The notes below the pieces were generated by a model, which was not told the DNA's origin, ran no database searches, and saw only the letters and a program-made list of their open reading frames with translations. A stretch of 51,880 bases of DNA from Actinomycetes bacterium (GTDB lineage Bacteria; Actinomycetota; UBA4738; HRBIN12): contig JAJNBA010000015.1 in assembly GCA_021155985.1 (NCBI GenBank), positions 1 to 51,880 of the forward strand. Direction: 5' to 3'. This document shows positions 22,993 through 30,157 of this stretch, piece by piece. Numbering within the stretch: position 1 is the stretch's first letter; each line of letters opens with the position of its first letter. The translations under genes were made by a program, and so were the position numbers.

Positions 22993-23231
22993 GAGAACAA
23001 CGGATTCAGACGGGCGGCGCGCCGCTTAAGCGGCGCGCGCCGCTTCGCGTTCGGAGGCTGGGGCTTCCCCCATTCGAGTGTTTCGGCTTGTCCCGAGCTA
23101 CCCGCGTCTAACCCGATCCCTTTTGCCCTTGTGTCGTCGTCCTCGTAGTTCTCAGTGTGCTCGTCCGTATCCACCACCACGTTGGTCGCGTCGACGAGAA
23201 GAGTCATCTCGACGCGGTACTTCTTCGGCAT
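22989..23231 (-). CDS. Hypothetical small protein, doubtful 3' end
   Basis: This 80-residue frame begins MPKKYRVEMTLLVDATNVVVDTDEHTENYEDDD after AAGGGGGTG. The N-terminal half looks like a real beta-rich protein. The C-terminal part (KRRAPLKRRAARL) is encoded by a strong GC palindrome at 23017-23038, so the true end may lie earlier through a frame break. Base composition is less GC-rich than its neighbours. No family is recognised. Confidence 0.4.
   Translation of the reverse strand: MPKKYRVEMTLLVDATNVVVDTDEHTENYEDDDTRAKGIGLDAGSSGQAETLEWGKPQPPNAKRRAPLKRRAARLNPLFS
23017..23038. terminator. 22-bp perfect palindrome between csbD and the opposite gene
   Basis: GCGCGCCGCTT is followed directly by AAGCGGCGCGC. 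It lies 25 nt after the csbD stop and probably terminates that gene. Confidence 0.65.
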
Positions 23232-23564
23232 GGCGCCACCCCCTTCGACTCGCTTCACGTCGATCTTGCTCGCCGATAGCTCACGCCCGAGTGGTGTCGG
23301 GCCTGTGAAGGCCCGGCCCCAGCAACCTCGAGCCAACCAGCTCGCCGATTCGCTCCCTATCCTCTGCAGCCTGATGTTGAGAACTCCGCCACTCGATCGA
23401 AGGGCACCTCGGCGGGCTCAAGCTGCAGGCGGGTTCAATGCCCAGCCGGCTGTGTCCTTCGCGCGTGCGGAGCCGAGGGCCCTCAACCCCTACCGCGCAT
23501 CGTTCGCCGGTTTGCCATCTCCGCCGAAGAGGTGTCAACTTGTGCCTTCGAACGGGAGGGGACC
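23232..23564. other. 333-bp non-coding stretch
   Basis: No convincing gene on either strand. It contains a small hairpin (GGGCCTGTGAAGGCCC near 23299) and must carry the promoters of the two divergent flanking genes. GTTTGC at 23510 lacks a matching -10 box. Confidence 0.5.
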
Positions 23565-24113
23565 ATGTCCAACGGCAACTCTGACCGCGCTGTTTTCGTG
23601 TTCGACCCCGACGCTGGCTACGGGATGGTGCGGGAGATCAAGGAGGCAGGAGTGATGCCGACCCCGGGCCTTCGGTACGTCGCGGCGGTCACGGGTCCCT
23701 TCAAGATCATCAAGGTCATCGCATTCATGGGCGTCGAGCAGCTTTTCGACCGACTCAACGCTCCTGGAGACGACTCCGCCACGTCGCTCACGTTCGCGAA
23801 GGTTCGCAGGAGTCAGTATCGGGAACACACCGTCTTCGTCCGGATCGAAGCTCGCGTCGCTGATCCGAGCGAGCTCCTCCCAGAGATCGCCAACGCGATC
23901 GACGTACCTCTGGACAACCTCGAGGCCGACGTGATCGTCGGTGATTTCGACATCCTCGCTTGCCTCTCTGCCGACGACGAAGACACCCTCGGCTCCATGG
24001 TGTTCGCGATACGAGCGATCCCCGGCGTCCGCCGGACCGTGACGCTTCGCGTTCTCGACTACGTGTCGACGAGCGACCATGCGCCGGACGATCATCGTGT
24101 CAGCCCCGCCTAG
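23565..24113 (+). CDS. Stand-alone Lrp/AsnC ligand-binding (RAM) domain protein, tandem
   Basis: This 182-residue protein lacks a helix-turn-helix. The N-terminal half (PTPGLRYVAAVTGPFKIIKVIAFMGVEQLFDRL) and C-terminal half (HTVFVRIEARVADPSELLPEIANAIDV...DVIVGDFDILACLSADDEDTLGSMVFAIRAIPGVRRTVTLRVL) both resemble the beta-alpha-beta-beta-alpha-beta RAM domain of Lrp/AsnC regulators. It may bind amino acids or modulate a separate regulator. The ATG at 23565 follows GGGAGGGG. Its stop lies 5 nt from the convergent cyclase gene. Confidence 0.72.
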   Translation: MSNGNSDRAVFVFDPDAGYGMVREIKEAGVMPTPGLRYVAAVTGPFKIIKVIAFMGVEQLFDRLNAPGDDSATSLTFAKVRRSQYREHTVFVRIEARVADPSELLPEIANAIDVPLDNLEADVIVGDFDILACLSADDEDTLGSMVFAIRAIPGVRRTVTLRVLDYVSTSDHAPDDHRVSPA

Positions 24114-24118
24114 GGGGA

Positions 24119-27100
24119 TCAGCCCGGTCGAGCGAGGAGCTCACCAGCGATCTTCAGCTCGCGCGCGGACCCGAGTCGATCGAACACCTGAACGGCGTCG
24201 CGTGCGAGGAGCTCTGCGGCGATCCGGTCCGCACCCAGGAGGGTATGTGCCAGGTCGAGGCGAGTGACGGCTGCCTCCCACGTTGCATCGAGCCCCGCGA
24301 ACCCGTCGGTCGCCCGGCGCAAGAGCTCCGCGGCTCGATCCGGTTCGCCTGCTGCAGCCGCAGCCCTACCTTCGAGGCGCGTGGCGAAGAGCGCCAGCGG
24401 AGGCTCGCCGGCCCAATCCGCGTGGCGCGTCGTCCGATCGACGATCTCGGCGGCTTCGACCCAGGCGCCCTCCTCGGAGACCACCTCGCACCAGGCCTCG
24501 AGGATCTCGTCCTGTCCGCGCCGATCCTCGGTCACCTCCGGACGCTGGAGCAGGGCTCGCGCGTCCGCGAACCTGCCGCGCCGCGCGAGCACGCGCGCCT
24601 GCCAGAGGGTGAGGACGGTATCCAGACGATCCTCGACCTGCTCGAGCCAGCGGACCAGCCGGAGGTACCGGCTTGCGGTCCCCTGGTCGCCCCTCGCATC
24701 GTGCACGAAAGCGGCGATCGCGAGATGCATGGGGGCGAAGCCCGGCGGCGATTCGCTCCGGTCACCCAGGATCTCCTCAGCGAGCGAGACGTCCGCGAGC
24801 ACGCCGTCCCAGTCTCCGAGCCGGAACCGCGCAGCCGCACGGAAGTCCAGGCAGTACAGGCCTTGCATGGGCGACCCCGGCATCGCCGCCGAATATCCGC
24901 GACCGGCCAGATCCTCCGACTCCCGATATCGGCCGGAACTGAGGGCCCACCACGCTGCCATCGCGTGGATGTCACCGACCTCGTACGGATCCGTGAGCTT
25001 CGGAGCGAGCTCGAGGCGTCGCCGGACCGGACCTTCCATCGGCATGTACCGTCCTAGCGACTGGTGCGCGGACGTAATCCCATCCAGCGCGGCCGATTCC
25101 AGGTCGACGCGCCCGAGCCGTTGCGCCATCGCCGCCGCTTCCTCACCGGTGGCGATCGCTCGCTCCAGCTCGGCGTCGTCCGGCTGCGGCTCGCGGAAGG
25201 AATCAGGCGCGAATGAGCTCGCGACGAGCAGCCGAGCCCGCTCTTCGCTGTCTTCGAGCCCTGCGGCCGTGAGCCCGATCTCCAGATACCGCCTGCCCTC
25301 GTCGCGTGATACGCGTTCACGCATGATCCCCGGAGCTCTCGTCACCATCTCTAGCGCGACCGCGCACAATCGCGCGATGCGTCGCGGATCCTCGCCGCTC
25401 GATCCGGCTTCATCGCCCCTGAGGAGGTCGATCGCCTCCTTGAAGGACCGCCACGCTCGGTCTCCCTGGTAGTCGTGGAAGTACGCGATGCCCAAGATCT
25501 CGAGCGCCCGCGATCGCTCGCTCGGCCCGGTGGCGACCGACAGCGCCGATTCGGCGTACCGCTCCGCCTGCTCCAGCGCGAGCTTGCTCCCCGCCTCGTT
25601 CGCGGCGAGAAGGGCGTACCGGAACACCCGCTCTCGCAAGCTCTCCACCTCATCGGGATCCGCACGAGCCTCGCTCGAGAGTGCTTGGTAGGCGTGCTCG
25701 TAGTGATGCGCGAGCAACTCGGCGAACTCACGATCCCGATCCTTCGTCCGTTGCTCGATCCACGCCGCCACGCGAGCGTGTGCCCTGGCTCGATTCCTCC
25801 GAGGCAAGCTCTCGTAGGCGACGTCCTTGATCAGGATGTGGCGGAAGGAGAACTGGCGCTCGCCCACGATCGAGGAGCCGGTTCGCGCGTGGACGAGGCC
25901 TCGGTCCTCGAGCCGCCACAGGACCTCGTCGAGCTCGACCGTGCCCGGATCCGGCTCGAGCAACGACCGAACGGCTCCGATCCAGAAGGTCCGGCCGACG
26001 ACCGCCGCCGACTGCACGACCCGCTTCTCGAGGGGCATGAGCAGATCGATGCGCGCGGCGAGCACGCCCTGCACGGTGTCGGGGATCTCGAGGTCCTCGA
26101 CGCCCGCCGGTTCCTCCAACAACCGCTGCACGATCTCCTCGAGAAAGAAGGGGTTCCCGCCTGCGCGCTCCAGGATCAGTGCGCGAAGGTCGCTCGAGAG
26201 GGCGCCGCTCTCCACGAGCAGGTCGAGGAGCTGCCCTGATTCGTCCGTGGACAGCGGCTCGAGCAACAGGCTGGAGTGGTTCCACCGTCCGCCCCCCCCA
26301 TCGGGGCGGCGGGCGGTGAGCTCGGGTCGCGCGGGACACAGGAACAGGAGCGGGCCTTCGCTCCGATCCGCGGCGTCCTCCAACAGATCGAGGAGCGCCG
26401 GGTCGGCCCAGTGGATGTCCTCGACGAGGACGATGACCGGTCCGGTTCCGGCCAGCGCGGAGAAGAACGAGCGCCATGCGGCGTGGAGGTCATCGCGAAC
26501 CTCTCGCGGATCCGAGGTCGCGAACGAGACGTCCGGGTCCTCCAGACCGATCGTGTACGCGAGGGCGGCGTTCGCACGTGCCGGGTCCGCGGAAACGTCG
26601 CGCGTGATCAGTTGGCCGCCGATCTTGCGGACCTTCTCGACCGCGAGCTCCGGTGGATCGGTGTCGAGGATGCCGGCTTGCGCCTTCAGGATCTCCCCGA
26701 GCGGCCAGTACGTGACGCCCTCGCCGTACGACAGGCACCGGCCATTGATCATGAGGGGCGGCTGCGGGAGGCTCGTCGTCCAGTCCGCGAACTCCTCGAC
26801 CAGGCGCGTCTTGCCGACGCCGGCGTCTCCGTACACGGTCACCAACTGCGGCCGCCGATCCGCCACGCACCGCTCGAATACGCTCCTGACCATCGTGAGT
26901 TCGGCGGTCCGTCCGACCATCGGCGTCCGGTAGAGGCGAGCGTCGGTCCGCTGCGCCGTCCTCGGCTCCGTCACCTCCTCGTCGAGCAGCTCGTGCGCCC
27001 GAACAGCCTCTTGCTTGCCCTTCAGCGTGAGCGGCCCCAGCGCCCTGAAGGTCATGCCCGGCGCGGCCCGGGCCGTGCGCTCGCCAACGAGGATCTGCCC

Positions 27101-27700
27101 GTGCTCGGCGCCCTGCTCCAGCCGTGCCGCAACATTGACCGCGTCGCCGGTCACGAAACCCTCCCCCGGTCCCGGGCTCGCGCGCGCGACGACCTCTCCC
27201 GTGTTCACCCCGATGCGCATCGCCAGCCGGATCGCATGCTCGTCCTCGAGCGAACCGTTCAATCGCTCGAGACTCCGGCGCATCCTCAAGGCCGCCCGGA
27301 GCGCCCTCGTCGGATCGTCCTCGTGGGTGGTCGGGACGCCGAAGGCAGCCACCACCGCGTCACCGATGAACTTCTCGACCGTCCCGCCCTCCGCCTCGAT
27401 CTCGTGACGCATCGCCGCGAAGTACGAATCCAGGACCTCCCGCAATCGCTCCGGATCCAGCCGCTCACCGAGCTCGGTCGAGCCCGCCACATCCGCGAAG
27501 AGGATGGTCACGCGCTTCCGCTCTTCTCCGGCGGGGAGCTGGGGCTGATCATCGACTCGGTGGCCGCACGCCGGACAGAACTTCGCATCCGATGGAAGCT
27601 CCGCGCCGCAGCGTTCGCACGTCCCGAGCGCCGCACCGCAACGGACGCAGAACCTTGCGGTGTCGGGGTTCTCAGCGCCGCAGCTCGAACACAGACTCAC
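24119..27700 (-). CDS. Zinc-ribbon / adenylate cyclase / AAA ATPase / TPR regulator
   Basis: This 1193-residue protein has two N-terminal zinc ribbons (Cys4/7/18/21 and Cys28/31/42/45), a class III nucleotide cyclase domain (VTILFADVAGSTEL with the metal Asp, EKFIGDAVVAAFG), an AAA_16 ATPase with Walker A GDAGVGKTRL and Walker B VIVLVEDIHWADP, then a long TPR-like helical C-terminus. Such proteins couple cyclic-nucleotide or ATP switching to transcription or signalling; no DNA-binding domain is visible. The GTG start has a TAGACT box 6 nt upstream and no ribosome site. Confidence 0.92.
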   Translation of the reverse strand: MSLCSSCGAENPDTARFCVRCGAALGTCERCGAELPSDAKFCPACGHRVDDQPQLPAGEERKRVTILFADVAGSTELGERLDPERLREVLDSYFAAMRHEIEAEGGTVEKFIGDAVVAAFGVPTTHEDDPTRALRAALRMRRSLERLNGSLEDEHAIRLAMRIGVNTGEVVARASPGPGEGFVTGDAVNVAARLEQGAEHGQILVGERTARAAPGMTFRALGPLTLKGKQEAVRAHELLDEEVTEPRTAQRTDARLYRTPMVGRTAELTMVRSVFERCVADRRPQLVTVYGDAGVGKTRLVEEFADWTTSLPQPPLMINGRCLSYGEGVTYWPLGEILKAQAGILDTDPPELAVEKVRKIGGQLITRDVSADPARANAALAYTIGLEDPDVSFATSDPREVRDDLHAAWRSFFSALAGTGPVIVLVEDIHWADPALLDLLEDAADRSEGPLLFLCPARPELTARRPDGGGGRWNHSSLLLEPLSTDESGQLLDLLVESGALSSDLRALILERAGGNPFFLEEIVQRLLEEPAGVEDLEIPDTVQGVLAARIDLLMPLEKRVVQSAAVVGRTFWIGAVRSLLEPDPGTVELDEVLWRLEDRGLVHARTGSSIVGERQFSFRHILIKDVAYESLPRRNRARAHARVAAWIEQRTKDRDREFAELLAHHYEHAYQALSSEARADPDEVESLRERVFRYALLAANEAGSKLALEQAERYAESALSVATGPSERSRALEILGIAYFHDYQGDRAWRSFKEAIDLLRGDEAGSSGEDPRRIARLCAVALEMVTRAPGIMRERVSRDEGRRYLEIGLTAAGLEDSEERARLLVASSFAPDSFREPQPDDAELERAIATGEEAAAMAQRLGRVDLESAALDGITSAHQSLGRYMPMEGPVRRRLELAPKLTDPYEVGDIHAMAAWWALSSGRYRESEDLAGRGYSAAMPGSPMQGLYCLDFRAAARFRLGDWDGVLADVSLAEEILGDRSESPPGFAPMHLAIAAFVHDARGDQGTASRYLRLVRWLEQVEDRLDTVLTLWQARVLARRGRFADARALLQRPEVTEDRRGQDEILEAWCEVVSEEGAWVEAAEIVDRTTRHADWAGEPPLALFATRLEGRAAAAAGEPDRAAELLRRATDGFAGLDATWEAAVTRLDLAHTLLGADRIAAELLARDAVQVFDRLGSARELKIAGELLARPG

Positions 27701-27706
27701 GCCAGC

Positions 27707-27712
27707 AGTCTA
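27707..27712 (-). promoter_or_regulatory. Candidate -10 box (TAGACT), leaderless start at 27700
   Basis: TAGACT ends 6 nt before the GTG of the cyclase-ATPase gene. Confidence 0.5.
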
Positions 27713-27730
27713 TGGAGGCCCCCTCGGCAT

Positions 27731-28060
27731 TCATAGGTGACGACGCCTGCGCGAGCACGTGGTAGTGGTACGCGTACTCGCCGTCCTGCCACGGCTCGCG
27801 AGCTCGTCGACCAAAGCGAAGCCGGCGTCGCCGAGCCACGCCCGAACCTGCTGGAGGCTCGGGTAGTGGTGGCAGTAGCCGGGTGAGTCGTCCGACGCCT
27901 CCCTCATGACCTCGTCGACGACGGGGAGACCGGCGCGGCGGTCCGCGTCGTTCATCGAGCGGATCCCCGATCGCCCGCTCGCGAGGGCGATCCCGACGTA
28001 CCGGCCGATCCCGCTCGCCGCGTCCGGGACCGAGCCGCCGGCTGGAAGCCGAACAGGACC
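27731..28060 (-). pseudogene. C-terminal remnant of a class I SAM-dependent methyltransferase
   Basis: The minus strand encodes SMNDADRRAGLPVVDEVMREASDDSPGYCHHYPSLQQVRAWLGDAGFALVDE, typical of the last third of a methyltransferase family (GLPVV..., HYYPS..QVR.WL..AGF). A shift near 27795 brings in WQDGEYAYHYHVLAQASS, the expected family C-terminus (YHHFL). No SAM-binding N-terminal domain is found in any frame to 28250. The gene is therefore truncated and frame-broken, probably inactive. The left boundary is approximate. Confidence 0.5.
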
Positions 28061-28319
28061 GCTCGACGAGGTCGACGTGGGCGTCGTCGGTGTCCGCCGA
28101 CCGGCGACTCTACCCAGCGTGTCGAGGCGATACGGCGCGCTCCTGAGTTGTATAGCGCGCAAGGGGAACGTCGTATCCGCCGGCGTTGCCGAGCAGCTGG
28201 AAAGAACGGCAAGCTGAGCAGAACCACGACGGTGAACCACGGTCACCTTCGGATCGGCGCCTTCGCAACCTGCTCCGTAGAGTTCCTGCCGGTTCGGAGA
28301 CGCTCGAGGAGAGGGACGC

Positions 28320-29939
28320 GTGGTGGGCTACGACGTGATCGTGATCGGCGGCGGACACAACGGGCTGACCGCCGCGTTCTACCTCGCCCGCGCCGGTCTC
28401 CGGACCGTCGTGCTGGAACGGCGGGAGGTTGTCGGCGGCGCGTGCGTCACGGAGGAGATCGCGCCGGGCTGTCGCGCGTCGACCACGTCGTACATCGCCT
28501 CGATGCTCCGGCCGGAGGTGATCCGCGATCTCCGACTCGAGCACCACGGCCTGCGGATGGTCCCGTGCGAGCCGGGGCTGCAGGCCGTGTTCGAGGACGG
28601 AACGGTCGTCCCGTGGTGGACCGATCACGACCGCGCGGTGGAGGAGTTCGCGACCAGCATCTCCGCCCGCGACGCGGAGTCGTTCGACCGGGTCCATCGT
28701 CGCCTCCATGCCCTGGCCCGCTACCTCCAGCCGTTCTTCCTCGAAGAGCCCCCCAACCTCTACGCGCGTGGCTGGGCGAAGGTGCGCGAGGGGAGTCGCG
28801 CGTGGAGGCGGTTCCGATCGATCAGCGGCGACGAGCTCGCCGATCTCGTCCGGTTCACGACGGGCTCCCTCGGCGAGTTCGTCGAGCGCCACTTCGAGTC
28901 CGATCGTATGCGCCGGATGTACCTCGCGAACAACGTTTACGGGATGCACGCCCCTCCGTACATGCCCGGCACGGCGATCGGGCTCCTGTTCCATCTCCTG
29001 TCGGGCGGTAGCGAAGGGGTGCAGGGGTTCTATGGGCACGTGATCGGAGGGATGGGGGCGATCACCCACGCCATGGCTGAGGCGGTCCGAGGGGCGGGCG
29101 GCGAGATCCGGACGGCCGCCCTCGTGTCGAACGTGATCGTGCGGGACGGCCGCGCGGCAGGGGTGGTGCTCGCGAGCGGTGAGGAGCTCTCCGCCGACAT
29201 CGTGTTGTCGAACGCCGATCCGAAGCACACGTTCCTCGGTCTGGTCCATCCCGAAGAGCTCCCGGAGGACTTCCGCGACGATGTGGCCGCGATCAAGATG
29301 GCCGGCCCGTGCGCGAAGGTGAACTTCGTCCTCTCGGCCGAACCGACCTGGACGGGGATGCCTACGGACGCCGATGCCAACCGCCGGTCCCTCGCCACGC
29401 TCGTCCCGACGCTCGCGGAGGCCCAAGCGATCTACGACCGTCATCGCGACGGCGAGATCCCCGACCGACTCTGGGTGGACTGCGTCACGGCGTCGAACGT
29501 CGACGATTCGCTGGCGCCACCTGGTGTGCACGTGATGACGGCGTTCGTGCAATACGTTCCGTTCGCGCTCCGCCGGGGAACATGGGACGAGCGTCGGGAC
29601 GAGCTCCTGAGCATCGTGGTCGGGAGGATCGAGGAGTCCGCACCCGGCTTCCCCGGAACGGTCGAGGCCGCGCAGGTGCTCACCCCATTGGACCTGGAGC
29701 GCACGTACGGGCTGACCGAGGGCAACATCTTCCACGGCGACCTCCACATCGGGCAGCTCTTCTCGATGCGGCCCACCCCGTCGTGGTCGCGCTATCGCAC
29801 GCCGGTCCGAGGCCTCTACCTGTGCGGGGCGGGCGCTCATCCGGGAGGCGGCGTGACGGGTGCTCCGGGCTACGGCGCATCCCATGCAGCGCTGCGAGAC
29901 GGCCGTCGCCGAAGAGGACGGAGGGTCCCGTGGCGTTGA
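28320..29939 (+). CDS. FAD-dependent oxidoreductase, PYROXD2/phytoene-desaturase-like
   Basis: This 539-residue flavoprotein has the N-terminal FAD fold VIVIGGGHNGLTAAFYLARAGLRTVVLERREVVGGACVTEE. The C-terminal FAD motif is GLYLCGAGAHPGGGVTGAPGYGAS. It resembles PYROXD2/CrtI-type amine or desaturase enzymes. It overlaps the sarcosine-oxidase-like delta gene by 10 nt and heads that operon, so a role in oxidising the same or a related amine is likely. No carotenoid genes are near. The GTG at 28320 is preceded by GAGGAGAGG; a second GTG lies at 28323. Confidence 0.88.
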   Translation: MVGYDVIVIGGGHNGLTAAFYLARAGLRTVVLERREVVGGACVTEEIAPGCRASTTSYIASMLRPEVIRDLRLEHHGLRMVPCEPGLQAVFEDGTVVPWWTDHDRAVEEFATSISARDAESFDRVHRRLHALARYLQPFFLEEPPNLYARGWAKVREGSRAWRRFRSISGDELADLVRFTTGSLGEFVERHFESDRMRRMYLANNVYGMHAPPYMPGTAIGLLFHLLSGGSEGVQGFYGHVIGGMGAITHAMAEAVRGAGGEIRTAALVSNVIVRDGRAAGVVLASGEELSADIVLSNADPKHTFLGLVHPEELPEDFRDDVAAIKMAGPCAKVNFVLSAEPTWTGMPTDADANRRSLATLVPTLAEAQAIYDRHRDGEIPDRLWVDCVTASNVDDSLAPPGVHVMTAFVQYVPFALRRGTWDERRDELLSIVVGRIEESAPGFPGTVEAAQVLTPLDLERTYGLTEGNIFHGDLHIGQLFSMRPTPSWSRYRTPVRGLYLCGAGAHPGGGVTGAPGYGASHAALRDGRRRRGRRVPWR

Positions 29940-30157
29940 AGGTGCCGTGCCCGAACTGCGGATGGCGTCCCTCGACGGAGTTCGCGTGGGGCGGTGAGCT
30001 CCGGGCGATCGACGCCCCCGATGCGGAGTCGGACTTCGCACGCGTCTTCCTGCCCGCGAACGTCGCCGGTCCCCAGGAGGAGCGGTGGTTCCATCTCCTC
30101 GGCTGCCGGCGCTGGCTCACCATGACCCGAGACACGACGACGAACGAGCTCGGATAG
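29930..30157 (+). CDS. soxD: Sarcosine oxidase delta subunit-like
   Basis: This 75-residue protein has the zinc-site motif CPNCGWRPSTEFAWGGE and a C-terminal signature EERWFHLLGCRRWLTMTRDTTTN, matching SoxD of heterotetrameric sarcosine oxidase. It stabilises the complex. The GTG at 29930 follows GGAGGG and overlaps the flavoprotein gene. The alpha gene starts immediately after its stop. Confidence 0.9.
   Translation: MALKVPCPNCGWRPSTEFAWGGELRAIDAPDAESDFARVFLPANVAGPQEERWFHLLGCRRWLTMTRDTTTNELG

Noticed and set aside
23430..23450. tRNA T-arm-like sequence GGGTTCAATGCCC
   Set aside because: Only three stem pairs form, and no acceptor, D or anticodon arm can be drawn around it.
23510..23535. 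GTTTGC upstream of the Lrp-like gene as a SigB/F promoter
   Set aside because: The -10 position reads AGGTGT/GGTGTC, only half matching GGGTAT.
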